A stretch of 64,000 nt of DNA. Origin: Oceanirhabdus sp942490885 (GTDB lineage Bacteria > Bacillota > Clostridia > Clostridiales > Clostridiaceae). Below are positions 9,407 through 19,392 of this stretch, piece after piece. Made by a program: the position numbers and the translations under genes. Below the pieces are notes generated by a model, which did no database searches, had not been told where the DNA came from, and saw only the letters and a list, made by a program, of their open reading frames with translations. How positions within the stretch are numbered: position 1 is the first letter of the stretch; each line of letters opens with the position of its first letter. The stretch covers positions 2,914,001 to 2,978,000 of the forward strand of contig CALNYT010000002.1 of the NCBI GenBank assembly GCA_942490885.1, given 5' to 3'.

Positions 9407-9518
9407 TATTTTTTCTTAATGTTCCTTTTTTTATTTATTAAGATTTAAATTTATTTTATAAATACGAAAGATTCTTCTTATTACCAATTAAATTCTCACA
9501 TATTTTTGTTCATATTTT

Positions 9519-10589
9519 CTATTTACTATTTTCTAAAATCACTTTAATAACATTGTCTAGGCCATTCTTGAGTTTGCTTTTTTTCATATTATCGATATAT
9601 TTATCCCTGTCTCTTTCAAGTTTTTCTAATGCATCAAAAATATTTTCGCTATTTAAAGAATCATCATCTAAAACTATGCTAAATCCATTTTTCTCGAAAG
9701 ATTGAGCATTCAAAATTTGATCTCCTCTGCTTTGACTCTTTGACAAAGGTATTAAGATATTCGGTTTATTTAAATATAAGAACTCAAAAATAGAATTCGC
9801 ACCAGCTCTACTTATTATAATATCTGCTAGTTTTAAAATATCTTTTAATTCATCTGAAACATACTCGAACTGAATATAGCCGTTATATTTATCAAATTCT
9901 TTATTAATATTTCCTTTACCACAAAGATGCACTACATTATACTTTCCACAAATTTTTGGTAAAAGCTCTCTTATTTTATCATTAACATTTTTAGCACCTA
10001 AACTCCCCCCCATTATTAAGATAACGGGTTTTTCATCTTTAAATTTGCATATTTTTTTCCCAACTGTCGCATCTCCCAAAAATATTTCTTGTCTTATTGG
10101 TGTTCCTGTTACAATTACCTTATCATCTTTGAACCATTTTTTCGCCTCAGGAAATGTAACACAAATTTTATTACAAAATGGAGTAGCTATTTTATTTGCT
10201 AATCCTGGTGTAATATCTGATTCATGTGCTATAACAGGAATTCCTAATATCTTTGCTGCTATTACTACTGGTACAACTACAAACCCACCTTTAGAAAAAA
10301 CTACTTGTGGTTTTTCTTTTTTTAGGATTTTAACCGCATCCCCTATTCCTTTAATTACTTTAAAAGGATCAGTAAAGTTTTTAAAATCAAAATATCTTCT
10401 TAATTTACCAGATGAAATACCATAATATTTAATCCCTTCTTTTTCAATTAATCCTTTTTCTATTCCATTCTTACTTCCTATATAGCATATCTCAAACCCT
10501 AATTTTTTCAATTGTGGTAACATAGCAATATTAGGAGTTACATGTCCTGCACTACCGCCACCTGTAAGTATAATTTTATTTTTTTTCAT
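9519..10589 (-). CDS. murG: UDP-GlcNAc:undecaprenyl-PP-MurNAc-pentapeptide GlcNAc transferase MurG
   Basis: This 356-residue GT-B glycosyltransferase makes lipid II from lipid I at the inner face of the membrane. It carries the MurG N-terminal loop TGGGSAGHVTPNIA (lipid-acceptor/phosphate contact), the second glycine-rich loop LIMGGSLGAKNVN, and the donor-binding region ISRAGANSIFEF followed by PLSKSQSRGDQILNA. The length is typical. The gene stands alone here, not in a division-cell wall cluster, which is common in clostridia. The RBS is weak (GGGTGAGAATAT). Confidence 0.95.
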   Translation of the reverse strand: MKKNKIILTGGGSAGHVTPNIAMLPQLKKLGFEICYIGSKNGIEKGLIEKEGIKYYGISSGKLRRYFDFKNFTDPFKVIKGIGDAVKILKKEKPQVVFSKGGFVVVPVVIAAKILGIPVIAHESDITPGLANKIATPFCNKICVTFPEAKKWFKDDKVIVTGTPIRQEIFLGDATVGKKICKFKDEKPVILIMGGSLGAKNVNDKIRELLPKICGKYNVVHLCGKGNINKEFDKYNGYIQFEYVSDELKDILKLADIIISRAGANSIFEFLYLNKPNILIPLSKSQSRGDQILNAQSFEKNGFSIVLDDDSLNSENIFDALEKLERDRDKYIDNMKKSKLKNGLDNVIKVILENSK

Positions 10590-10787
10590 ATATTCTCACC
10601 CTAACTATTAATATAATTTGTAGTACACATTTATTATATATTAATTATTGTATTAAATGAATATTTTAGAAAAGTATTCTTTCTTTTCTTCAAAAGCTAC
10701 TTTATTGTTTCCAATCCTTCAATACACTAATATATTTAATATCAAAATGGATAAACTATTTATATAAAAGAAAGGAGGTGTAACATA

Positions 10788-10967
10788 GTGAGTAAAAACT
10801 TAGTTCCTGAAGCTAAAGAAGGTTTATCAAGATTTAAAATGGAAACTGCAGCAGAGCTAGGTGTTCAATTTACTGAATACAACGGAAATTTAACATCTAA
10901 GCAATGTGGTTCTGTTGGTGGAGAAATGGTTAAAAAAATGGTTCAGGCTTATGAGCAAAACTTATAA
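10788..10967 (+). CDS. Small acid-soluble spore protein, alpha/beta type (copy 1)
   Basis: A GTG-started 59-residue ORF follows a strong AAAGGAGGTG ribosome binding site. It contains the two alpha/beta-SASP blocks: FKMETAAELGV (region of germination-protease cleavage) and LTSKQCGSVGGEMVKKMV (DNA-binding). These proteins coat forespore DNA and protect it from UV and hydrolysis, then serve as an amino acid source on germination. It is nearly identical to the next gene, so the pair arose by tandem duplication. Expression is expected in the forespore under sigma G, but I could not find a clear promoter. Confidence 0.95.
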   Translation: MSKNLVPEAKEGLSRFKMETAAELGVQFTEYNGNLTSKQCGSVGGEMVKKMVQAYEQNL

Positions 10968-11007
10968 AGATAAAATAACTAAAGATAAAAATTAAGGAGG
11001 ACATAAA

Positions 11008-11187
11008 ATGAGTAAAAATTTAGTACCTGAAGCTAAAGAAGGTTTAGCAAGATTTAAAATGGAAACTGCTAGAGAACTAGGCGTACAATTCGGAGACTAT
11101 AATGGAAACCTAACTTCTAAGCAATGTGGTTCTGTTGGTGGAGAAATGGTTAAAAAAATGGTTCAACAATACGAACAGAATCTATAA
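11008..11187 (+). CDS. Small acid-soluble spore protein, alpha/beta type (copy 2)
   Basis: This is an ATG-started 59-residue ORF with an AAGGAGG ribosome binding site, 40 bases after copy 1. It differs from copy 1 only at a handful of positions, all in the first half and near the C-terminus (for example ARELGVQFGDY versus AAELGVQFTEY). The SVGGEMVKKMV block and the cysteine before it are identical, as in other clostridial alpha/beta SASPs. Function is as for copy 1. A terminator follows at 11227, so the two genes form one short transcript. Confidence 0.95.
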   Translation: MSKNLVPEAKEGLARFKMETARELGVQFGDYNGNLTSKQCGSVGGEMVKKMVQQYEQNL

Positions 11188-11226
11188 TCTAAAAACAGAA
11201 AAATTATTTTATTAATATAATACAAT

Positions 11227-11264
11227 GGGAATCCCAAAATACTACCTTTGGGGTTCCCTTTTAA
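11227..11264 (+). terminator. Terminator after the SASP pair
   Basis: A 12-base inverted repeat (GGGAATCCCAAA / TTTGGGGTTCCC, one mismatch) with an 8-base loop is followed by TTTTAA on the plus strand. Confidence 0.85.
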
Positions 11265-11449
11265 CATATTAAGTTTAAATTATTTATTATATTTAATATT
11301 ATATTTAATCTTTTATATTCTATATAATTTTAAAATATAACTAGGGAGAGAATACTCTCCCCCATAAATGTTAAAAAGCTTAGCCTTATATGATGAAAAT
11401 ACTAAAACTTTTCAACAAGCTGAAAGGAGAAAGTTCTCCCTTACCTCAT

Positions 11450-11671
11450 CTACTGTGTAGTATTTCCTGGATACTTGTCAGTAGCTAAAATACCTTCAAT
11501 ACTCTCACACTTATTAATCATTGCTTGAACATTAGATAATTCATTTTGAATCATTTCTTTAGTTCTAGGATTTTCCACTGTTTGTGTTGCATTAGATAAA
11601 TTTTGTTCGATGTTTTTCAACTCATTAATTGAACTTTGCACATTTTGATGTGCATTTCTTTTCAGCGTCAT
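11450..11671 (-). CDS. Small helical protein of unknown function
   Basis: This 73-residue soluble protein is nearly all predicted helix (NVQSSINELKNIEQNLSNATQ, MIQNELSNVQAMINKCESIEG). It has a heptad-like pattern, no membrane segment and no signal peptide. A good GGGAGGTAATTCTC ribosome binding site supports it. I do not recognise the family with confidence. It resembles the small helical proteins often encoded near spore genes in Firmicutes, and the neighbouring SASPs make a spore-related role a guess. A small GGAGAA hairpin follows the stop. Confidence 0.6.
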   Translation of the reverse strand: MTLKRNAHQNVQSSINELKNIEQNLSNATQTVENPRTKEMIQNELSNVQAMINKCESIEGILATDKYPGNTTQ

Positions 11672-11798
11672 GAGAATTACCTCCCTAATCTTTTTTATAT
11701 TTTGTACTATGATAGAAATTTACTTTCTCTCTTTAGTACAAAGTTAGTATGTGCATTTTGGAGATAATAATTCTAAGTAATATTTTATTATAAAACAA

Positions 11799-13574
11799 TT
11801 AAATATTACTTACTCTTAAATCTTCTATTTTTAAAACCAAACTTTCCTTACCATTAAATTCATTTAAGCTAGGAAAAAAAGCTAAATCTAATTTTAAACC
11901 TTTAGGTTTTTTTAAGATTTCGTTATAACATACACCAAATGATTCTTTTAGTTCATCTATAAAATCCTCTACTTTATTAAATCCTATAGCGTCAATAGTT
12001 TTTCTTGAATTACCTATTTTACATATTAATTTTAATGTGTTTTGATTTTTTCCTAGGATTTTCACATCCAATATTTCAATATTTTTTTCAGCAAAAATTG
12101 GTTTAGAATTGCCTTTTCCAAAGGGTTCTAATTGACTTAGCTCATTTATTAATTCCTTTGATATATATTCTAATGGAAGTCTATTATCAATTCTTAATTT
12201 AGGAATTACATCATCATCTTTTAATGTACAATATTCATTTATCATATCCCTAAACAAGTCAATTTTATCTTCTTCTATACTTAACCCTGCAGCCATTGGA
12301 TGACCACCAAATTTATGGAGAACATCCTTACACTTTATCATTTCTTCAAACATATTATATTCATCAATTGATCTGCCTGAGCCTTTAGGCATTTCTTTAC
12401 CACCAGTAAGGACAAATGTTGGTAAATTGTATGTTTCTCTAACTCTTCCTGCTACTATTCCTGCTATACTTTCATGAATATCTTTTTTATAAATAACTAA
12501 TACTTTATCTTTTACTCCTCCCTTTAATTCATTAAGAATAGTTTCTACATTTTCATTAGTCATATCTTGTCTTTTTTTATTCAATTCAAATAAAATTTTT
12601 GCTAATTCCTTAGCTCTATTTTCATCTTCAGTCACTAATAGCTCAAAGGATAAATCAGCTGTTTCCAATCTTCCTGTGGCATTGATGCATGGTCCTATTT
12701 GAAATCCAATATTATATGATTTAATATTATCTTTCTGAACTCCTAAAACATTAATTAGTGCTTGTAGACCTTTGTTTTTCGTTTTACACATCTCTTTTAA
12801 TCCATTTATAGCTATAACTCTATTCTCATCAATTAAATCAACAACATCACAAATAGTTCCTATAGCAGCATATTGAATTAAGTCTTTTAAAAACTCGTCA
12901 TTCTTATTGAATCTTTTAAGTAATGCTTGTGCAAATTTAAAAGCTATACCTGCTCCGCATAAACTTACAAACGGATATTCACAATCAAATCGTTTAGGAT
13001 TGATTATAGCATCCGCTTCTGGAAGTATATATCTCCGTTCCTCATTCTCTTCAACAAAAGGAAGTTCATGATGATCTGTGACTATAACAGTAAATCCCAA
13101 TTCTTTTGCATACTTTATTTCTTCTAGTGCAGAAATTCCATTATCACAGGTTATAATAATATGAAATCCATCTTCTTTTATTTTTTTTATCCTATTTTTA
13201 CTCATTCCGTACCCTTCTGATTCTCTATCAGGTATATGAAAATCTACTTCTGCATTACAATTTTTAAGAGTTTTATAAAGAATTGCTGTGCTAGTAACAC
13301 CATCTGCATCATAATCTCCATAAATAAGTATCTTTTTATTCTCTTTTATACCATTCATTATTATTTCGATGCCTTTTTCCATGTCTTTCATCAAAAAGGA
13401 ATCATGAAGATTACTTAAGGATGTATTTAAAAAGCCCTTTATCTTATCACTCGTATTTATCTCTCTATTTACTAGCACTTTGGTTGTAATACCATATATA
13501 CCCCTATCACTTGCTAATCCTTTTATATCAACATTAGTTCTTCTCAATAACCATTTCTTTTTAATTCTACCCAC
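11799..13574 (-). CDS. recJ: Single-stranded-DNA-specific exonuclease RecJ
   Basis: This 591-residue DHH/DHHA1 protein degrades single-stranded DNA 5' to 3' in recombination, mismatch and base-excision repair. The DHH motifs are in order: YGDYDADGVTST (about residue 80), an ITCDNGIS motif, VIVTDHHELP, and the DHHA1 GGHPMAAG motif near residue 420. An OB-like C-terminal region follows. The length agrees with firmicute RecJ proteins. The upstream divergent gene is a DNA-repair-type TIM barrel, which fits a repair neighbourhood. Confidence 0.95.
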   Translation of the reverse strand: MGRIKKKWLLRRTNVDIKGLASDRGIYGITTKVLVNREINTSDKIKGFLNTSLSNLHDSFLMKDMEKGIEIIMNGIKENKKILIYGDYDADGVTSTAILYKTLKNCNAEVDFHIPDRESEGYGMSKNRIKKIKEDGFHIIITCDNGISALEEIKYAKELGFTVIVTDHHELPFVEENEERRYILPEADAIINPKRFDCEYPFVSLCGAGIAFKFAQALLKRFNKNDEFLKDLIQYAAIGTICDVVDLIDENRVIAINGLKEMCKTKNKGLQALINVLGVQKDNIKSYNIGFQIGPCINATGRLETADLSFELLVTEDENRAKELAKILFELNKKRQDMTNENVETILNELKGGVKDKVLVIYKKDIHESIAGIVAGRVRETYNLPTFVLTGGKEMPKGSGRSIDEYNMFEEMIKCKDVLHKFGGHPMAAGLSIEEDKIDLFRDMINEYCTLKDDDVIPKLRIDNRLPLEYISKELINELSQLEPFGKGNSKPIFAEKNIEILDVKILGKNQNTLKLICKIGNSRKTIDAIGFNKVEDFIDELKESFGVCYNEILKKPKGLKLDLAFFPSLNEFNGKESLVLKIEDLRVSNI

Positions 13575-13654
13575 ATCCCTTCTTCATTTTATTTTATACG
13601 TTTTGATTATGAGTTACAAGTATGGTATTATGATTTTATAAGTGGGGTGTTATT

Positions 13655-14473
13655 ATGAATAAACTTTTATTTGGAATCTCTGGATTACCCATTGGTCATG
13701 AAGATACAAAGTTTAAATATTCTACTGGGATTGAATATTTATCTGAGATTGGTTTAGATGCCATGGAGCTCCCTTTCGTGCGTTCAGTAAACGTTACCAA
13801 AAAAAATCAAGAGGAAATTCTACAAAAGAAAACAGAAAAAAATTTTTATCTATCTGCACATGGCTCATATTTTATAAATCTAAATGCAAAAGAAGATGAA
13901 AAAAAAGAAAAATCTCTTGAAAGAATAATTAAAGGTGCGGAAGCCTTATCTTTAGTTAATGGAAGAAGCCTTGTTTTTCATCCTGGTTTTTATCTTGGAA
14001 TGGATCCAGATAAAACATATAATGAAATCAAGCGTAATTTAGAACTACTTCCTTTATTTGGAATAGATTACAGATTAGAGACTACTGGGAAAGGAACACA
14101 ATTTGGTACCCTCCAAGAAATTGTGCAACTCTCTAAAGAAGTTGAAAATTGCAAGCCATGTATTGACTTTGCGCACATTCACGCAAGAGATAATGGCTGT
14201 TTAAAAGAATACGATGATTTCAAAAAAATCTTTGAGTATATCGGAACTGAGTTAGGACAGGAAGCATTAAATGATATACATATTCACGTTGCTGGTATTA
14301 ATTACGGTCTTAAAGGAGAAAAAAATCACCTTCCTTTTAAGGAAAGTGATTTTAAATATGAATATTTTATTAGAGCACTAATTGAATACGATATAAAAGG
14401 CTGCATTATTTGCGAAAGCCCCGTTTTGGAGCATGATGCTCTACTTCTAAAAAAGCTTTATGAAAACAGCTGA
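13655..14473 (+). CDS. AP endonuclease family 2 (endonuclease IV-like) TIM-barrel protein
   Basis: This 272-residue protein has the Xylose-isomerase-like TIM-barrel pattern of endonuclease IV with candidate metal ligands in order: AHGSYFINL, VFHPGFYLG, RLETTGK (Glu), CIDFAHIHARD, DIHIHVAGI and CESPVLEHDA. Endonuclease IV cleaves DNA 5' to abasic sites using a trinuclear zinc centre. The gene is divergent from recJ with 80 bases between them, and the RBS is a GTGGGGTG. The similarity is clear, but this subgroup is more diverged than classical Nfo, so a related hydrolase activity is possible. Confidence 0.75.
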   Translation: MNKLLFGISGLPIGHEDTKFKYSTGIEYLSEIGLDAMELPFVRSVNVTKKNQEEILQKKTEKNFYLSAHGSYFINLNAKEDEKKEKSLERIIKGAEALSLVNGRSLVFHPGFYLGMDPDKTYNEIKRNLELLPLFGIDYRLETTGKGTQFGTLQEIVQLSKEVENCKPCIDFAHIHARDNGCLKEYDDFKKIFEYIGTELGQEALNDIHIHVAGINYGLKGEKNHLPFKESDFKYEYFIRALIEYDIKGCIICESPVLEHDALLLKKLYENS

Positions 14474-14474
14474 C

Positions 14475-14496
14475 CATACACGCTAACGCGTGTATG
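14475..14496. terminator. Hairpin between convergent genes
   Basis: A perfect 9-base inverted repeat (CATACACGC / GCGTGTATG, TAAC loop) begins just after the TIM-barrel gene stop and overlaps the parC stop codon. There is no clear T run on either side, so termination is plausible but weakly supported. Confidence 0.4.
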
Positions 14497-17359
14497 CCTT
14501 CAGAATATCTTTAATGCCTCCATTTTCGCTTGAACTAATAATTTTAGCCCCAACAGAAGCTCTATTTTTCAATGGTATACTGTCAATTTCAAAATTATCA
14601 TTTTTCCCATTTTTGTACTTAACAGATAATACTTCATTAGATGAGTCAAGCCCCAAGAATGCAACATAGACTACATCATCATCTTCTTTCAGACTAATTG
14701 AGGTTACTCCTTTTGCATTCTTACCAATCACACTCAATGACTCACTTGCAAATTTCAATACTCTACCTTTTGAAGTTATGATTATTAACTCCCCTTCTTT
14801 GTTATTGTCGATAATTTCGGGTTTTAATAAATAATCTTCACTGAGTATTTTAGTTGAAGTTACGCCATAGTTTTCTAATAAAATCTCATCAGTTTTACAT
14901 CTCTTTATTAATCCTTTTTGAGTAGGAAGGATAATATGTTTACTATCATCGAATTTAGAGAAGTTATAAAGAAATATTAACTTTCCATACTCTTTATATT
15001 TAGGTATGAACTTATCAATACTTACATCCCCTTGAATATTTTGCAGCATATATGAAGGAACCGTTACCATATTTCCATTTTCAAATATGAAAAGCAATCT
15101 ACCATTTGTTTCTGTATAGGTTTTAAATTCGCTTTTCTTCCATTCTTTAAACACCTCACCCTTTTTATTCACTGTTATTGGGAAGGTCTCAAAAATAAAT
15201 TCTTCTGATAAATCAACCTCTTTTAAATAATCTCCATCTGGAATAGAAATTACATTTAATAGAACAGAATTTCTACTTGCGCATTCAATTTCAGGTTCTT
15301 CAATAACATAACTCAAACCGTTTATAGTCTTTACTTTGATGAAATTCTTTTCTCTTTTTCCTTCCACTAGTTTAACATCAACAAGTTTATCATCCTTCTT
15401 AACATTCACTGATGAAATTTTTGTGTAATTCGATTTAAATTCACTTAATTGAACTGTTCTCATTCCACCTTGTTCACTAAAGAACATAAATTCTTTATCC
15501 TCTGTATAATCCACAACAGGATAAACAGCTATAATATTATTTTTCTCACTATCAAAGCCTTTTATTAATACATCTAACTTTTCCCCTTTATCTTTCCACT
15601 TCTTCTCTGGAATATCCACTCCTTGTATACGATAAGAAGACCCATCATCAGTAAAGAATATTATGTTATCTTTAGTATTACTATAAATAACATTTGTATT
15701 AAAGTCACCTTCTCTATACTCAATATCACTAATATCGCCACTTGTTCTGGAATAAGATTTCAATGGAATCCGTTTAACGTATCCTTCTTTTGAAACTGTA
15801 ATAACAATATCTTCAATTACAATAAGTTCTTCTGTATCAATTTTTGCATCTTCTTCATTCTCAATTATTTTTGTTCTTCTGTCATCCGCGTATTTCTCTT
15901 TAATTTCAAGAATTTCACTTCTAAATACTTTTAGTAATTCATTTTCATTGCTAAGAATCTTTTTATATTTATTTATAGCTTTCTGCAATTCATCATATTC
16001 CTTTTGGAAGATTACAATTTCTAGTCCTGTTAATTTATAAAGCATCATTTCAAGAATAGCAGTTGCCTGTTCATCAGTAAAACCAAATTTTTCTTGCAAA
16101 TTACTATTTGCTTCTTTTTTAGACTTTGACTCTCTAATTGTCTTAATAATCTCATCCATTATACCTATTGCCTTAATAAGACCTTCAACTATATGGAATC
16201 TAGTTTCAGCAACCTCTAAAGCATTTTTAGTTCTTCTGGTAATAATTTCTTTCTGATGATTTAAATAGTGTACTAACATAGTTTTTAAATCTAGAATTTC
16301 TGGTTTACCATTCACTAATGCTATCATATTAAAATTTATATTGCATTGTAAGTCAGTTTTTTTATATAAATATTTAAGTGTTTTCTCAATATTGTCTTTC
16401 TCTACAGACTTTCTAAATTCAATTACAGATCTAATACCATGTCTATCAGATTCATCTCTTATATCAACTATACCTTCTAACATTTTTGAATGTGTTTTAT
16501 CTCCCGTCATATCAGAGATAGTCTGGAGTAATCTAGCCTTGTTCTTTCTATAAGGAAATTCTGTTATTACAATTCCCATTCTTCCATTTTCAAGTTCTTC
16601 GATTTTTGTTTTTGCCCTCATGGTAACTTTTCCCTTACCAGTCTCATAAGCATTTTTAATTGATTTTGAACCTATAAGCATACCTGCCGTCGGAAGGTCT
16701 GGACCTTTTATGTATTTAATCAGCCCTTCATTTGTTATATTTCCATCTTTAGAGAGGGCCACTACCCCATCTATAACTTCACCTAAATTATGAGGAGGTA
16801 TATTTGTCGAAAGTCCAACAGCTATACCAAAACATCCATTTACCAATAAATTAGGAAATCTTGCAGGTAATACCGCTGGCTCTTTCTCTGTATCAGAATA
16901 GTTATCAACCATATCAACTACATTTTTTTCAATATCTCTTAACATCTCCATTGATATTTGTGATAATCTAGCCTCTGTATAACGCATTGCAGCTGCACTA
17001 TCTCCGTCAACACTTCCCCAATTCCCATGCCCATCAATTAATGGATTTCTAGTACTAAAGTCCTGAGCTAATATTACCATAGCTTCATATACTGAAGAAT
17101 CCCCATGAGGGTGATATTTACCTAAAATATCACCAACAATTCTCGCAGATTTTAAATACGGCTTATCTGGAGATGCTTTTAAGTTATATGCACCGTAAAG
17201 AATCCTTCTATGAACTGGTTTTAATCCATCTCTTACATCAGGTAACGCTCTATCCTTTGCAACTTCAACTGCGTATGGAAGATAATTTTCTGACATGGCC
17301 TCATCTAGTGATATCTTTAAAATATTATTATCTTTAGGAACATTGTATTTATTACCCAT
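14483..17359 (-). CDS. parC: Type II topoisomerase subunit A (ParC/GyrA family)
   Basis: This 958-residue subunit carries out DNA breakage and reunion. The GyrA/ParC core is plain: LPDVRDGLKPVHRRILY, the quinolone-resistance region GKYHPHGDSSVYEAMV, and the catalytic tyrosine in AAMRYTEARLS. The C-terminal half is the beta-pinwheel, with repeats such as VTVSKEGYVKRI and GRVLKFASESLSV. It directly follows the B subunit, 58 bases apart. Pairing away from the usual gyrB-gyrA-recF locus favours topoisomerase IV (ParC) over gyrase. A canonical GyrA-box (QRRGGKG type) is not visible, which agrees, but the assignment rests on inference. Confidence 0.85.
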   Translation of the reverse strand: MGNKYNVPKDNNILKISLDEAMSENYLPYAVEVAKDRALPDVRDGLKPVHRRILYGAYNLKASPDKPYLKSARIVGDILGKYHPHGDSSVYEAMVILAQDFSTRNPLIDGHGNWGSVDGDSAAAMRYTEARLSQISMEMLRDIEKNVVDMVDNYSDTEKEPAVLPARFPNLLVNGCFGIAVGLSTNIPPHNLGEVIDGVVALSKDGNITNEGLIKYIKGPDLPTAGMLIGSKSIKNAYETGKGKVTMRAKTKIEELENGRMGIVITEFPYRKNKARLLQTISDMTGDKTHSKMLEGIVDIRDESDRHGIRSVIEFRKSVEKDNIEKTLKYLYKKTDLQCNINFNMIALVNGKPEILDLKTMLVHYLNHQKEIITRRTKNALEVAETRFHIVEGLIKAIGIMDEIIKTIRESKSKKEANSNLQEKFGFTDEQATAILEMMLYKLTGLEIVIFQKEYDELQKAINKYKKILSNENELLKVFRSEILEIKEKYADDRRTKIIENEEDAKIDTEELIVIEDIVITVSKEGYVKRIPLKSYSRTSGDISDIEYREGDFNTNVIYSNTKDNIIFFTDDGSSYRIQGVDIPEKKWKDKGEKLDVLIKGFDSEKNNIIAVYPVVDYTEDKEFMFFSEQGGMRTVQLSEFKSNYTKISSVNVKKDDKLVDVKLVEGKREKNFIKVKTINGLSYVIEEPEIECASRNSVLLNVISIPDGDYLKEVDLSEEFIFETFPITVNKKGEVFKEWKKSEFKTYTETNGRLLFIFENGNMVTVPSYMLQNIQGDVSIDKFIPKYKEYGKLIFLYNFSKFDDSKHIILPTQKGLIKRCKTDEILLENYGVTSTKILSEDYLLKPEIIDNNKEGELIIITSKGRVLKFASESLSVIGKNAKGVTSISLKEDDDVVYVAFLGLDSSNEVLSVKYKNGKNDNFEIDSIPLKNRASVGAKIISSSENGGIKDILKAYTR

Positions 17360-17417
17360 ATTTCCTCCAATCCCGGTTTATAATAATACAGCTTACACAT
17401 TGTATAAGCTGTTAAGG

Positions 17418-19367
17418 CTAAAATTCTCCGTATTTATATAAATAATTTTTTCTCGGTTCAACAATATCTCCCATAAGAAGGGAAACCATTTTTTCAGCTT
17501 TTGCCGCATCTTCTATTGTTACTTTATAAAGAGTTCTAGTTTCTGGATTTAATGTAGTATCCCATAATTGGTCAGCGTTCATCTCACCAAGACCTTTAAA
17601 TCTTTGGATATTTATTCCTTTACCCATTTCTTTTTTGACCTCTTTAAGCTGCTCATCGTCAAAGGCATATCTGATTTCTTCATTTTTTTTAGTTTTCTTT
17701 GATACTTTATAAAGTGGTGGTTGAGCTAAGTAAAGATATCCATTAGTTATTATCGGTCTCATATATCTATATATATAAGTCATCCATAATGTTTTTATGT
17801 GATATCCATCCACATCCGCATCACTTAAAATTACAATCTTATGGTACTTTAAATCTTTTTCATTAAAATTATCTAGCATACCTGTACCCAATGCTGTATT
17901 AAATATCTTAAGTTCTTCATTCCCAACAACATTTTCAATTTTTTGTTTCTCCGTATTAAGAATTTTACCTCTCGACGGCATGATTGCTTGGAACCTTCTA
18001 TCTCTTGCTTGTTTTGCAGAGCCACCAGCTGAATCTCCCTCAACTACAAAAAACTCACATAGTTCAGGTTCTTTAATAGAACACCTTGCTATCTTACCTG
18101 CTAGTGGTGATGTTCCCTTACCGACTTTTCTCTTCTCAGCATCATTGATTTTCTTAATTTTTTCTCGCCTAGTTGCTGCATTTATTGCATTTCCTATAAT
18201 AAGGGAGGCACTTTGAACATTGTCTTCAATCCATTCAATAAATTTCTGAAAAGCAAGTTCATTCATAAATGTATAAGCTTCCGTATTTCCAAGTTTGGTC
18301 TTTGTTTGTCCTTCAAAAATTGGATTTGTCATTTTTGTTTTAAGAATTGCTGTCATTCCCTCTCTTAAGTCCGCGCCTTCAAAATCCTTATCTTTTACTA
18401 AATTAAGCTTCTTAGCACCTTCCTTAAAAGCTCTTGTCATTCCAGTTTTAAATCCTGTCTCATGCGTCCCAGCTTCTGTTGTAGGTATATTATTTACATA
18501 CGATGCTATATTCTCTGTTGAGCTATCAGTAAACTGTACACATACTTCACCTGAAAGTTTCATTCCATTTATCTCTTTTTCACCACTGAAAAGAATTGGC
18601 TCTTTATTTAAAACAGTTTTACTCTCATTTAAATACTCAATAAAATCAAGTAACCCTCTTTCAGAAAGATATTCTTTTTCAACTATCTCTTCTTTTCTAT
18701 TGTCCTTAAGGTATAGTTTTACTCCCTTATTTTGAAATGATAGTTCTTTTAATCGTTCATCGATAATATCAAATTTAAATTCAGAAGTTGAGAATACACG
18801 TTTATCAGGCATAAATGTAATCTTAGTTCCTGTTCCTTCTGATTTCCCGATAATTTCTAACTCAGTAACAGCTGTACCTGGCATTTCTTTGTTCATATCT
18901 TTATCGAAAGCATATTCGAAACGCATTTTATAAAGATTACCATTTTGCATAACTTCAACTTCAAACCATTCAGATAATGCATTTACAACCGCTGCTCCTA
19001 CACCATGAAGTCCACCTGATGTTTTATAATTCTCATTATCAAACTTTCCTCCTGTATGTAGTTCTGTATAAACCATCTCTACTCCAGTCTTCTTTTTAAC
19101 TGGATGTTTTCCTGTCGGAACCCCTCTTCCATCATCTGTAACTGTAATACTTCCATCTTTATTCAATATCACTTCTGCTGTAGTACCAAATCCATTTGTT
19201 ATCTCATCTATAGCATTGTCTAATATTTCCCATATGCAATGATGAAGTCCTCTTGATCCCGTTGAACCAATGTACATTCCTGGTCTAATTCTAACAGGTT
19301 CTAATTTTTCAAGAGAGGTTAGTGCTGTTACATCATAGATATTAATATTCTCTTTATTGCTACTCAT
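17418..19367 (-). CDS. parE: Type II topoisomerase subunit B (ParE/GyrB family)
   Basis: This 649-residue ATPase subunit has the GHKL ATP site (EILDNAIDEITNGF, DDGRGVPTGKHP, GGLHGVGAAVVNALS), the transducer, and the TOPRIM region with EGDSAGGSAKQARDRR, PSRGKILN and DADVDGYHIKTL. The C-terminus, RFKGLGEMNADQLWDTT, is the conserved end of the family. It is upstream of and co-oriented with the A subunit, which suggests one transcript and a heterotetramer acting in chromosome decatenation. ParE rather than GyrB is inferred from the parE-parC pairing. Confidence 0.87.
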   Translation of the reverse strand: MSSNKENINIYDVTALTSLEKLEPVRIRPGMYIGSTGSRGLHHCIWEILDNAIDEITNGFGTTAEVILNKDGSITVTDDGRGVPTGKHPVKKKTGVEMVYTELHTGGKFDNENYKTSGGLHGVGAAVVNALSEWFEVEVMQNGNLYKMRFEYAFDKDMNKEMPGTAVTELEIIGKSEGTGTKITFMPDKRVFSTSEFKFDIIDERLKELSFQNKGVKLYLKDNRKEEIVEKEYLSERGLLDFIEYLNESKTVLNKEPILFSGEKEINGMKLSGEVCVQFTDSSTENIASYVNNIPTTEAGTHETGFKTGMTRAFKEGAKKLNLVKDKDFEGADLREGMTAILKTKMTNPIFEGQTKTKLGNTEAYTFMNELAFQKFIEWIEDNVQSASLIIGNAINAATRREKIKKINDAEKRKVGKGTSPLAGKIARCSIKEPELCEFFVVEGDSAGGSAKQARDRRFQAIMPSRGKILNTEKQKIENVVGNEELKIFNTALGTGMLDNFNEKDLKYHKIVILSDADVDGYHIKTLWMTYIYRYMRPIITNGYLYLAQPPLYKVSKKTKKNEEIRYAFDDEQLKEVKKEMGKGINIQRFKGLGEMNADQLWDTTLNPETRTLYKVTIEDAAKAEKMVSLLMGDIVEPRKNYLYKYGEF

Positions 19368-19392
19368 AATTCTAACCCCCGTTTTCGAACAC